A DNA stretch of 64,000 nucleotides from Tetrapyrgos nigripes. Taxonomy: Eukaryota > Basidiomycota > Agaricomycetes > Agaricales > Campanellaceae. This document shows, piece after piece, positions 35,768 through 46,711 of this stretch. The first letter of the stretch is position 1. The number at the start of each line of letters is the position of its first letter. The notes beneath the pieces are model-generated. The model had not been told where the DNA came from. It did no database searches and saw nothing but the letters and a program-made list of their open reading frames with translations. Both the position numbers and the translations under genes were made by a program. Where the stretch lies: contig JAACJM010000070.1 in the NCBI GenBank assembly GCA_013368315.1, positions 186,001 through 250,000 of the forward strand, given 5' to 3'.

Positions 35768-36925
35768 ACTATCATTATCTAGCTGACAACACATTCCTCT
35801 TCTCAAGGCGCATCCAGACTCTTGGGCAGAGCATGATAGCGAAAGCCGCTGCAGTACTTACTGCGTTGGTATGGAAAACCTTTGGTTCAAATTTCATGGT
35901 CCTACTTAATTCTGCTTGACAGATCGCGCTGGCTCAATTCATTGCTGGTTTTGTTGCTTCCATCAAGGTGAGTACCGATGGCTAACTCATTGTAGTATGA
36001 ACACTCAGCTTCACAGGCAGCCACAGTGGATATCGTGGATATAGGATCATTCACGCCAATATTCACGGTAGGTCTCGAATTTCAGACAATGGTTGTACTT
36101 CACGACGATATTTAGGGCTGGCTTGCTGGAAGTTTCGCTGTAGATATCCTCATCGCGATATGCATGTTAATAATGGTACATTGTCTCATCAATTCCTGAA
36201 TCTCTCCCTTTCTTATAATTGAGACAAAATTTTCAGCTGGACTCTTTCAAAAGCAGCTTCGGTCCCACGAACCTCATCGACCAGTTGATGATTCGCGTTA
36301 TTCATAGTGGCGCTATCACAGCAGTGGCAGCTGGTGTTGAACTCATCCTCTACCTCACTATGCCTCAAACATTCGTTCATACTACACCGTAGGTGCTTTG
36401 GTCCTGTCTCGGACTGTTCTGAATACTGAAGCTATCATTGATATTAGTTCTCTCTTTCTGGGAAAACTGTAAAATTCCGACATGTCGCTGACTTTAGGCA
36501 TTAGCTACTCCAACGTTCTTTTGGCCAATTTGAATACCAGACAGAAAAATGATGGCACTTACTCATCTGGAGTTATTTCCTCGCGGCGATCAAAACAAAC
36601 CACGTCTCTACCCTTCATGCATTTCGAAAGTCAAGGCAAAACATCCGATGGCTCTGCTACCGCTCTCCATGTGAGTAAATCATCCTTCAAGATCTCTGTT
36701 TTCCTTTTTGTCCAAGTCCTAACAATGCTGGATAGGATCTTGAGAGCAGTGACCGTGGAGGAGATATCGAAGTATCTACTTCTATCATCGCTGTTCCTCC
36801 ATGATTGACTGTCTCCCGTCGAATAATAGTTCTATTTCTTCATGTTCAACCATGCATATAAGTGTATTCTGCCTGTATTCAACATATGGGCCTTATGTAC
36901 AACTCACTTTGAATCTAGTCTCGTG
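35768..36925 (+). pseudogene. 5'-truncated inverted copy of the DUF6534 gene
   Basis: From ATCATTATCTAGCTGA at 35768 the sequence follows the DUF6534 gene at 21985-23000 in inverse orientation, with over 90% identity by eye, through the 3' end and into its downstream repeat (CATGCATATAAGTGTATTCTG). Exons give RRIQTLGQSMIAKAAAVLT, IALAQFIAGFVASIK, AATVDIVDIGSFTPIF, AGSFAVDILIAICML, NLIDQLMIRVIHSGAI and SYSNVLLANLNTRQKND. The N-terminal exons are missing: the 330 bp upstream of 35768 do not match the gene. It is therefore a duplicated 3' fragment, without start or promoter. Confidence 0.8.
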
Positions 36926-37861
36926 AAACCAGACTGACGATACACACTATACGGTGTGTATGTAGAATCTGGTAATCATCTGGCTATAAATTGATCTCCC
37001 CCCTCTCCCGTGTGCCGGATATTTATGCCCCCACCCCCTTGAAAAAGAGCCAAACGACGAAAAAAAGTCCACTGCAAGAAACTGCACCATAAGTCCTTCA
37101 TTTCATTATGGACTCGTAACATCGCGATCGGTGATCTCGGAACTTTGTCTCACAGGATGTAGTGATTGACAAGTATGTAGTGCAAACTCAACGATAGCAC
37201 CGCAGCTCAAGCATTGAAAATACCTTGATGAGGAGAGCCCATGTGCGAACTTGAAGGAACGGCATTCTGAATGGAACAAATTATTTTTACGGTAACACGT
37301 TTAAAGGACTTATCTAAGGCCGTAAACCAGTGCTACTTGGTTCATCAAAACTTTTAGAAGTCTTCGGGCCTCTTCTAAGAATAACGGAAAATATTTTCAT
37401 GATATCTGATCGGGACTAGCACGCCAGAAGTACGTTTCTATCGGCTCGACGGATAGATGAGCAGATAGGTGTACAGAAGTAGGATGTATTTGGAGTTCAG
37501 ATATATATACAAATAAATGCTATATTTTGACTCTAAATATTCGTACAGAAAGAACATATATCTGGAAACCCCTAATTACACTTGATAGGTAAACAAAAAG
37601 ATGGCACATGTAATCTATGTGAAGATGTACAAAAAGATGCCTAATTTGTATAGCTATTCGAACAAAAGAAAGATAACCTTTTAAAGCTCCGGATACATGT
37701 CCAGAAATCCCGTATATCTGAGGCACATATACAGGTGCAGATAGGAGTCCAAATGGACCATCTATCCAGAGTTCAGATAGGTCTGCATATATATCATATT
37801 TCCGGAGTCAGAATAGGACGCAGGCGCGTCAGTGGCTTGACGCAGTCGCGTTTCCAACGCG
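36926..37861. repeat. intergenic; inverted copy of the GMC-upstream unit at 37178-37424
   Basis: 37178-37424 is the inverse of 28100-28230 joined to 28870-29000, without the MITE found there (empty site near 37310). 37440-37800 repeats short words such as CCRGAGTTCAGATAG and TATATCTG, with no gene. Confidence 0.65.
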
Positions 37862-38102
37862 TCCACTGCAAGACGCATCTGCGTCAGAAGTCGTCGTGTA
37901 CGCTGTTGCTGCGAGATCTCAAACGCGCAGAAGCTTTTGCGAAGAAACATGGTATCCAGAAGGTTTATTTATAGTGGGACGAATGGTTACCAAGGTGCGT
38001 GTTGTATCTCGAGAAGCTACGATGTCGTTGCGCATGCTAATGTCCTTTCCTTTGCAGAGCTGTTGAATGACCCTGAAATCGACGTTATTTACAACCCAGT
38101 GT
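37862..38102 (+). pseudogene. Gfo/Idh/MocA-type dehydrogenase fragment
   Basis: This is a piece of the NAD(P)-binding half of a Gfo/Idh/MocA oxidoreductase. It reads ASEVVVYAVAAR, then in the next frame KRAEAFAKKHGIQKVY, then (after a 4-bp TTAT duplication that shifts frame) SGTNGYQ. A clean GT-AG intron (about 37996-38057) follows, and then ELLNDPEIDVIYNP up to a GTGTGT donor at about 38103. Nothing further matches; downstream is the antisense 3' end of the Trs33 gene. The missing N-terminus, two frame breaks and loss of the rest make it a relic. Confidence 0.7.
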
Positions 38103-38800
38103 GTATACCGTATTTTTCTGGTTCTCTGCTGTGAGTCCAGCAGTCTAGCCGTTGCAAAGCACCTTTGATCAGGCCCGCGGGCATTGCGACGTACTGTGAT
38201 ATAAGGGATGAGCGCAAGATATGGTCAAAGTGAAGCAATACTTACAAGTTTTGCTTTGCGTGTAGCATTGGCCCGTCCTTCCCAAGACGATAAACGTGTG
38301 ATGGTCTTGAAAGCGTTGTCTTGCAAAACGTACATGCCCTGGATTGACTTGGTGAGCTGGAATACCTTGAGGGATGGGGGAAAAACGCACCCTATGGTTC
38401 GTCTGCAGGTTGTCCACTTGTTTATCCCAACATGCTGCCCACAGATCCTTGCATACAAATTTGATGACGTCCAAGGTGGCGGTCAACTTTGGGGTCATGC
38501 GAGGGTACAGCAGTAGCTGAGAGGACTTCTGTCGGGTTCCTGCCTCCGAGGTAGCTATCTGCAAATAGAGATCTGTCCTGACATAATCTAAGGACGGTTA
38601 GAGTGGTATTGATTACACTGTAAAGAGGTATACGTACCTCTCTGCAAAGTTCACGCCAACATGCAATTCGATCGCTTCTTCCTCTTCATCCACTGCAGCA
38701 TTTTTCCCTAAACAAGAATTGAGATTGATGGTCGAGTCTCTGGGGTTTTCGGTCTTTGGAGGCAAAGTCAGTAGTGCAGGTTGTGGTGGTGGGATCAGTC

Positions 38801-39083
38801 TGTTGAGCAGGCTATGTTCTATATACGTAGCGGCAACTGCATACTTACCTGGGGATGTAGAAGTGCTTGTTAGAGTGGTTTGTTAGAGGTTAAGAGCGAT
38901 GAGTGTTAAGGGAAATCCTTATTCTTGTAGGGCAATCTACGAGCCCTTATATACTGTTCTAGATAGTACATGTGACTACTTATCTAAGAACTACTGATGT
39001 AAGTAAGTGTAACTAACTAGATTACTATCTAATCTACATCTAATCTAATGTTGATGGCTGCTTACTAATTCACCAATTCAACA
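38801..39083 (-). repeat. 3' LTR of the copia element
   Basis: The 283-bp LTR adjoins the target duplication CAGTC on its outer side and the purine-rich tract on its inner side. Confidence 0.95.
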
Positions 39084-39228
39084 CTCCCCCTTGCTAAGCT
39101 GCACCATCAGTGCGCGTAAGCATAAAGGCGCTTTAAGCAGCCGAAGTTCATCTTCGTTATTTGAGATACGTTGTACCACGGTTCTATGATACATTGTACC
39201 AAGGTTCTATGATATGTTATACCAAGGC

Positions 39229-42200
39229 TCAACTAGTATAAAATTGAAGTCCTAGTTGTGATCTAAACTTCTCGAATTTTTGTCTACCAAGGTTCTTTGT
39301 AAACATATCAGCAGGATTATCGCTTCCTTCTATGAACTTTATTGTTACGTTCTCGTTTGCTACATGTTCACAGATAAAGTGATACTTGACAGCAATGTGC
39401 TTTGAACGTCGTTCTGTAACAGGATTGGATGCGATGAATATAGATCCTTGATTGTCTCCATAGATATCAATAGCTTTCATCTTGATGTTAAGTTCTTCTA
39501 AGAGAGCTTTTATCCAGATGACTTGACGACTACAGTCGCTAAGTGCCATATACTCAGCTTCGGTAGAGCTTAACGCAGTTGTGGTTTGAGCTCTGGAGGC
39601 CCAGTAGAAAGTTCCACGGGCCAACGTTAGGAAGAAGCCAGTATGTGATCGGTGATCGTTTGGGTCTGATGCCCAGTCAGAGTCTGTGTATGCAGCGAGA
39701 CCAGTTCCTAATGGATCTGATTCAGTGATCTTTTTCTTGGATCCGTCATACACTAATGCATAGTGTCGAGTACCGAGAAGGTAACGGCAAATCCAGAGAG
39801 CTTTAGCTAGATGATCATCTGAAGGGTTCGCAGCGTGCTGTGCCATTTTGGTAACAGCGAAGGCGATGTCAGGACGTGTTCCTAACATGATGTAAAGAAG
39901 AGACCCGATGACAGTTTGATATTTCTGTCAAAGGACTGGGTCAACTGGGGCTTTGTTTTTTATTGGATAATATCCTGCAGGTAATGGAGTAGCAGAAGCT
40001 TTCGCGTTTTGCATACCACATCGTTCTAGTACCTTTTCAAGGTAGGCGCATTGATCGAGATAGATTTTGCTGCCTTTCCTGACGATGTTCATCCTAAGAA
40101 ATTCTTTGGCATCGCCAAGATCCCTGCATTCCCATTTCTTCATAAATTTCGCCTTTAGTTTAAGCACTAGCTGCTTGTCTGCTCCACAGAATAAGGCATC
40201 ATCAACGTAGACAACGGCAATGACAATGTAACCGTTTTGATTATATACGAAGATTCCGGCATCAGAGTTGATTCGCTTGAAACCAAGCTCTGCCATGGAC
40301 TTGTCGAGACCTTTCCACCAAGCAAGACTGGCTTGCTTAAGTCCATATAGAGTGCGAAGTAGCTGAATGACTTTGCGTTCTTTTCCAGGTTCTATAAAAC
40401 CTTCCGGTTGTTCCATATAGATCTCTTCTTCGAGTATGCCATAAAGATAAGCACTACGAACATCGACACCTGAGATGTGCCAATTATTGAGGGCTGCCAA
40501 TGCGAAGATTAGGTGCACTGTCTCGAAGCGAACAACTGGAGAGAAGACTTGATCGAAGTCTAGACCTTCAATCTGTGAGAAACCTTTAGCGACGAGTCTT
40601 GCCTTCTTACAACCATCAGTTTTGATGTCAAAGACCCATCGGTTTTTTATGACTTTTCTATTCTCAGGACGATCTACAAGTTGGAAAGTTCCACGCCTGC
40701 GAAGTACCTCTAGTTCTTCACGGCAAGCGATTTTCCATTCCTCTTGCTCCTTATCTGGTAAGAGCGATATTTCTCGGAGTGTCCATTCGCGGGGAGATTT
40801 AGAGTCAATTGCATTATTAAGCAAGAGATTTATCATCTGTACTCCCCCTTCCTGGCATAGTTGCGCCTGATCTTCTAAAAGATCATTTCCATCTGTATTA
40901 GATGCAGAATTCTCATCGTCTGATGTGGACGAATGTGGTCTGAGACCTTCATCAGCGTCTCCTGAGTCACTTTGTCCTGCGGAACTAGGACCAGGATCCT
41001 GTGGTTCTGCGGCTGCAGTCCCTCGCCATGCCTCACGGTCTCTTGCGGCTCTATCAGTGTCGCGTTTATCAGCTGCGACCTGTTTATCTGCATCGCGTGC
41101 ACGCATGCCAGGGGGCCGAGTGCTCCCCTGTCTCCAGGCTTGATTAGAGTCTGGTACAAATGTTTTCGGTGCTCTCCTTTCACGTTGAGGTCGTCTAGGT
41201 GTAGGAGGCGGATTCGGTGATTGCCTAGGTCACCTCGGAGGTGTCTGTGGAAGCTGAGGTGGTGTATCAGGTTCAGACTCAGATCTCGGAGGTGGCGTTT
41301 CCGGTGGCGATCTCTGCGGACTCTGTCTGTCAGCATCGTCATGCCGAACATCAGGTCTCCTTTTGGAAGGTGCGTTGGGTGGTATGTAAAAATGCTTGTC
41401 TTCATCTTCGCCGAACATTTGAGGAGTATCCTCATTAGGATCGTTTGGAACGTCTTTCGACGTTATAGGAAGTCGTTTTGAGTTTGTTGTGCTCTTGTCA
41501 CATCAAGGAAACAAAGTTTCGTCGAATACTGCTTGTGGTGCAGTGAATAATGCATTGTTCTTTCTCATGAATAGATCACCATGTCCGCCAGGGGCAGGAC
41601 CAAGATAGGTCATAAGTTCTATTTTGGAAGCGAGTTTGTTCTTTCAAATTTTCGCTGGAACGAAGACATACGCTCCGCAGCCAAGTACACATAAGTGATC
41701 CATACGAGGCTTTTTCTTTTCCAGAACTTCATATGGTGTATCCAGTCATGTCGCCGCATCGGAGTGCGCGTATACAAATACACTGAATGTGTAACACAAA
41801 ATTCCCACCAGCTATCAGGAAGACACGCGTGTTTGCGCATCGCCTCAGCTTTATCCATTATAGTGTGCATGAGGTGCTCAGCACGACCATTTTGTTGGGG
41901 GGTGTATGGTGCGCTTTGTAGGATCTTAATGCCTTTGTCTTTCAACATTTCTCTGAAGGCACCTTTGACGTATTCTCCCCCTGCATCGGACATCCATTGT
42001 TCGACTTTAGACTTGTATTGATTCTCAACCATGGCGAGCCATTGGTGAGTTACATGTACTGGTGTTTTCTTATTGTTCAATAGAAAGGCCCATGCATTAG
42101 ATGTAAAGTCGTCCAAGAAGATTATCATGTAATTGAACTTGTGGTACGATTCAGTGGGGAATTCTTTGAGATCCGAATGGATTAATTCAAAGGGACGTGA

Positions 42201-44711
42201 CGCCCGTCTTTCTGATGGTGGGTAAACTCGTTGTGGTGTTTTACCTTCGAGACATCCGCGGCAAACAGGTGGTTGTAATGGAATATTGAATTCAGGCCAG
42301 CCGTCGGTATGTGTTCAAAGATGTTTGAGAACATCACGAGAAGGGTGACCAGCACATTGATATGCTAAGTCAAAGTAAATCATAGCGTCTGCCAAGGAGG
42401 CGACGTCAGTTTTGGTATGAGGAAGATAGTAAATGGTGTCTTCCGGTAATCGTTTGGTAAATGTCAACCAGCAACGACGCATTAATTGTCCATCTACATC
42501 TGTCATTTTGTCATGCTTCATCAGCATGATCATTTTGTCTGATCCATGTACTGTTACTCTGTCTGACTGTAGAAATGTGCCAAGTGACAGTAACCGTTGA
42601 TTTAGATTGGCAACATAATAAACAGGGGCAACTTTGAAGTAACGAGATCCCTGTTGTATGATGACAGTACCGGCGGTATTGGTTTTGGTAACTCCATTTG
42701 CAGTTTGAATGGAGATTGGATCTACTTTATGTGACTCAACAAAATTGGTCAAGTCAAAAGTATAATGAGCAGATGCTCCAGAGTCGAGTAACCAGGCGTT
42801 GTCATAATGTTTCTGGTTGATGAGAGTGTTCTTTCCCTTGCAATTCACACAAGATGAATAATAAGTCCCACAGGGACATAATATATTGGGTACATTATAA
42901 ATAGAGGGGCTAATAGAGCCCAGAGGAGCGGTATGTATAAATATGTTACAAGCATGTGATAATAATAATTCACATGCGACCGGGCTCATCATCTGCACTG
43001 TATGGGAAGTGTCAGATACTCTATTCACAATGGAAGAGAAAGAAGGTGTGGCGTACCTGTAGTACCCGCCATCATTCCAATTCTCAGAAATCATCTCCTC
43101 CTCGGAGTGAGACCCGAGGGATATAACGTCCATATCCAGAGAACTCGACAGTGGTGTTATGAGGTCCGGTAGGGAGTCTGCATCCCCGTCGGCATCCAAG
43201 CTGGAAGCATGCGGGGACGTGGAGATTTCCTCGAATAAGGGGGTAACCGACTGTGCTTGGCTCCACCCCGACGAATTGGAGGCACTCATCTGGTCGAGGT
43301 CCTCGAGACCATCGTTGTACTCCCTGTCGAACTCCCCCGAATACCACCTCTGCGTCATCTTGTCGTTGACCATTTGAAGACGCTCCTGGAGCGTTCTGGG
43401 GTTGGGATCGACATTCTCTTTGTCGGAATCCCCCATGTCGACGAGACCAGCCTCCCACATTCTGAGGCACTTGGTTGACTCCTCCTTTTCCCTTTGGAAC
43501 TCCTCCGAGTTATCAGACTGTCTGAAAGCCTGTTGTCCTCCTCGGCCATTTCAGCGTCGTCGTCCGTTACCACGCACTTGTCGTGTTTCCACCCGAAGTT
43601 GTTCCACACCTCTTCTTGCAGTTGGCTTTAACCCATTTTCACGAGCAGTTTTAAAGGCATTATCTTTGGTAGAGGGCTCTGTGACCGTGATGGTCGGAGT
43701 TTCCTTGAAGAACTTCACCGCATGTATGACGTGTGAGTGTCCCAACTTAGTAGGACCCATACTCTGGGCTTGTTGCTTCTGGCGTGTTTGTTCACCGGTG
43801 CGTTTTCCGCGGCCTCGCCAGTTGCCACGTCCTCGGCCTTTGCCTCTCCAAGCGCTGCTGCCGCCTTTATGGCGCTGCTGCTGCTGTTCCTCGAAGACAG
43901 GAGGTTTGCCTTTGCGTTTGATTGCCGTGATTTTGGTGGCATTGGCGGATTGAGACTTCTTTCCGCCACGAGCTTCCCAGGTGTTAACGACATGAGTTCG
44001 GAGACTATCGAGTGTTTCATTCTCAAAGTCGTCGACATCGTCCTGAGTGATTCTGGCAATGATGTAGGCATAGATGTCAGGAGGGAGTTTGTTGATAACG
44101 ATCATGTATTGGAGATACATGGGGATCTCGGTGTTAGCACCTGCGTCAGAGATACGAGTTAGGTACATTTTGATGAGATCAATCGCTTGACTGGGATGCG
44201 CGTTACGTGGGATCTCGACGTTCATAGCTCGCTTGAAGTTCTGAAAGATTTCAGCAGCTCCAGGTGTACCATAGAGATTTTTAAGTGTGTCCCACATAAC
44301 CCTAGTGGTAGTGATGTTTTCGATCTTGACACCAATGGCTTGAGCTACACGGAGTTTGATGACACCCATAGCTTTGTCGTTATCCTTTTCCCAATCAGCA
44401 ATGCTACCGCTAGCAGCAGCAATGAAGTGAGGGGAAGGACTACCGGCGTCAGATCCTTCGTCATCGGAAGCAGTGGCTCCAGTAGCGGCAGCTGCACCAG
44501 TAGTGCCTCCAGTAGTTCCGGCAGGAGCTGCAGGAGCAGTCGGTGCAGGAGATGAGGATCCGACAATCTGGATTTCTCCAGGTTTGAGGGTATGGAGGAC
44601 ATAGGCGATGCCCTGAGATTGGAGCCAAGATTTGGACTTACTAGCCCAAAGGGTATAGTTCGGTCCAGTGAGTTCTGGAACGGTGGACATAAAGCTTGAT
44701 CCGGAAGACAT
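39229..44711 (-). pseudogene. copia gag-pol polyprotein with six TGA stops and a frameshift
   Basis: The start at 44711 gives MSSGSSFMSTVPELTGPNYT, followed by a UBN2-type gag. Then come the aspartic protease (WLLDSGASAHYTF), the gag-pre-integrase region, the integrase core (IIFLDDFTSNAWAF, SDAGGEYVKGAF, PYTPQQNGRAEH), the reverse transcriptase (KARLVAKGFSQIEGLDF, DVRSAYLYG, YVDDALFCG) and RNase H (YTDSDWASDP, SSTEAEYMAL), ending QLGLQFYTS at 39229. Premature stops, all TGA, lie near 43551, 42315, 41645, 41502, 41230 and 39928; protein homology continues through each, and Arg (CGA) fits the context. A one-base shift near 41735 changes the frame inside integrase. I did not see a CCHC zinc knuckle in gag. 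The copy cannot be active as it stands. Confidence 0.9.
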
Positions 44712-45036
44712 TTCAAATGTGATCTGGGGATATAATCAAACTGTCAGCATAACATCCTATATGCAAGATAAGTGGCGGCGTTAAGGACGCGCCAGAAAAA
44801 TAAATGGAAGCTGCGGCTAGCGCGCTTATGACAGTGATTATCCCCGGTGTGCATTATATCAGCTTGCAGCCATGAAGGCGCTACTGAGCACATACAGCAG
44901 CCATGAAGGCGCATGTAAAGAACTTCTGCCACAGAGGGCGATGTTCAAGCAGCCGCAGGGGTGCTACCAGGTATTACGCAGTCTAGGACTGCTGCCAGTT
45001 ATGGCGCGATGTCCAGGGCTTTTGGGGCCCATAACC

Positions 45037-45319
45037 TGTTGAGCAGGCTATGTTCTATATACGTAGCGGCAACTGCATACTTACCTGGGGATGTAGAAGT
45101 GCTTGTTAGAGTGGTTTGTTAGAGGTTAAGAGCGATGAGTGTTAAGGGAAATCCTTATTCTTGTAGGGCAATCTACGAGCCCTTATATACTGTTCTAGAT
45201 AGTACATGTGACTACTTATCTAAGAACTACTGATGTAAGTAAGTGTAACTAACTAGATTACTATCTAATCTACATCTAATCTAATGTTGATGGCTGCTTA
45301 CTAATTCGCCAATTCAACA
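45037..45319 (-). repeat. 5' LTR of the copia element
   Basis: It is identical to the 3' LTR except for one base near 45309. The inner side continues, on the minus strand, GGTTATGGGCCCC, which sits where the tRNA primer site should be. I could not match it to a given tRNA. Confidence 0.95.
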
Positions 45320-45544
45320 CAGTCCAGCATCGACCATTTCTTTTTCTATCCTCTTGGACCGAGCAGTCACTACAGCTGAAGATTCACGTAGTAGAGTGTT
45401 AACAACTTCGATCAAGAAATAGTCCATCATTGCACCGTCGACATAGCGCATTGGCGGATCGGCCAGAGCAGCGAGACTCAGAGTGACCAGCAAGCTGGCG
45501 GATTTGGAGGAGCTCGAGATCTGTATGGAAGGGTGACTGGACAT

Positions 45545-46066
45545 GGTGGTTGATGGAAGAGGAGACACGGCGAGTAGTTGTACCAATGGATGATCTTCAT
45601 GGGCTCCCAGAAACAAGTGCACCAACAGCGGATGAAGTTTGGACCGTGCGAGGCACAGTCTGAGTGGAGGTTCGAAGCAAGGAACGAAATAGCGAGTGCT
45701 GTGGGCAAGTCGTAGATTGCACCAGAGACTTGAAGTGTCAATGGCAATCTGACGCCAAGCGCTGCACACTGAACTGAGAGAGAGTGGAGGGTAACTCTGC
45801 ATTATCCTCATGGTGGAGAACTTTGTTGGTTGATCTTCACAGAGGATTCCAAAAATACAGGCTAACAGCTCGACGGGCAGATGGAGGAATGGCCGGTTGG
45901 GATGGCAAACTTCCGAATCTACACCCAAGAATGTACATACAATGCAGATACAAGAGCAAGAAACATGATAGCAAACAGAAAAAAACGACGCGAAAAAAAA
46001 AGACGAGAAAAGCCCCAAGCACTCAGCCAACAAGTTCCTTCGCCCTATCAATGGTGTCGCAGGCAT
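45545..46066 (-). CDS. F-box-like N-terminal segment fused in frame to Trs33
   Basis: FLHLPVELLACIFGILCED, then LSLSSVCSAWRQIAIDTSSL and WCNLRL form an F-box-like domain of the kind used in the many basidiomycete F-box proteins, where it would bind Skp1 in SCF ubiquitin ligases. The reading frame is open straight into the Trs33 coding part (Met at 45544) without a stop. The usual C-terminal repeats of F-box proteins are missing. It may be a truncated F-box gene that ends up next to, or fused with, Trs33. A Cys- and Phe-rich hydrophobic stretch precedes the F-box. The start codon is uncertain. Confidence 0.5.
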
Positions 46067-46069
46067 CTC

Positions 46070-46641
46070 TCAATCCAAATGCTGCTTTGAAGATGAATTC
46101 CTCTCGGTGCTTTGAAGAGCAATTTGGCAAGCGCCATTGCTTTTGTGGGTATATTTAAGTACTTGCTGATGAGCTTCATGTTCTGAAACATTTGTGAGTG
46201 AAAAGACTGATGGATACTGACTCAAAACGTACCGATACCGAACATTCTCTCTTCGCTGACCTGGACCGAATATACCAGTTTGAATCCCTTCGACTTGTCT
46301 TTGCACCTCCACTCCTGCAGTCTGTGTCTCAGTGTGTGATGGGTACAGCCGATTTTGCAGGCTTTGCCATTTCTAAAGGACAGGATGTACACCCAAGCAT
46401 CCCTCTTCACCCTAGCAGAAACTGGCCTATCCACCCAGTCATGGAAAACCAGAAACTTGTGGAAACGGTGAATGAACGATATGTAGAGTAGCATATCACG
46501 TACCACCATGAGTACGTGAATGTATTTGGGGCTTTGAGGACGTAGGCCCAGGCAGCAATGACAGAGGTGGGAGGCGGTGACCAAAGTGTCAGTCATGTGA
46601 TTATTGCTCACGTCAATTCCTTCCTCCCAACTCCCTCTCAC
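46070..46641 (-). CDS. GIY-YIG/T5orf172-like domain protein
   Basis: The core reads WVYILSFRNGKACKIGCT, then TLRHRLQEWRCKDKSKGFKL and VYSVQVSEE, matching the layout of the T5orf172/MUG113 group of GIY-YIG-like domains (VYIL ... KIG-T ... RL-EW). After a GT-AG intron (about 46232-46195) a second exon gives NVSEHEAHQQVLKYTHKSNG and ends at 46070. In GIY-YIG nucleases a conserved Glu follows later in the domain, and the EHEAH segment may correspond, though this is a guess. The N-terminus is unclear: the first 35 residues of the open frame look like untranslated sequence. Function in fungi is unknown. Confidence 0.5.
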
Positions 46642-46711
46642 TTCCTTCCTTTCCCTCTCCTTCTCCCTACAATCTTTCTACACCTCCAATCCCAACTCCA
46701 ACTCTATGTCA

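Larger units (their letters stand above)
38801..45319 (-). mobile_element. full-length Ty1/copia LTR retrotransposon
   Basis: The element is 6519 bp, on the minus strand, with two 283-bp LTRs (38801-39083 and 45037-45319; TGTTGA ... TTCAACA) that differ at one base by eye (CACC versus CGCC near the end). The target duplication is CAGTC at 38796-38800 and 45320-45324. A purine-rich tract (AGCAAGGGGGAG read on the minus strand) adjoins the inner edge of the 3' LTR at 39084-39095. Gene order protease, integrase, reverse transcriptase, RNase H is that of copia. Near-identical LTRs mean a young insertion. It splits the Trs33 gene. Confidence 0.96.
38099..45544 (-). pseudogene. TRAPP subunit Trs33/TRAPPC6, split by a copia element
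   Basis: Trs33/TRAPPC6 is a Bet3-family subunit of the TRAPP complexes, which tether vesicles at the Golgi and act as Rab exchange factors. The 5' part (45544-45320) reads MSSHPSIQ ... RYVDGAMMDYFLIEVVNTLL ... RIEKEMVDAGL. After the copia element the frame resumes at 38795 as IPPPQPALLTLPPKTENPRD ... VDEEEEAIELHVGVNFAE. Further exons carry TLDVIKFVCKDLWAACWDKQ with VDNLQTNHR, GMYVLQDNAFKTITRLSSWE and, after a GTAAGT intron, YVAMPAGLIKGALQRL, ending at 38099. The codon frame is kept if the element and one CAGTC copy are left out. A splice site near 38555 looks lost and a few residues before HVGVNFAE seem missing, so decay may go beyond the insertion. A functional copy would be expected elsewhere. 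Confidence 0.8.

Noticed and set aside
40875..41481. Overlapping Arg/His/Leu-rich frames on both strands
   Set aside because: They are shadows of the Pro/Ser/Arg-rich spacer between integrase and reverse transcriptase of the copia polyprotein.
43402..44555. Long plus-strand open frames across copia gag
   Set aside because: They are antisense to the gag coding frame and are explained by its composition (Ala/Gly/Ser codons).
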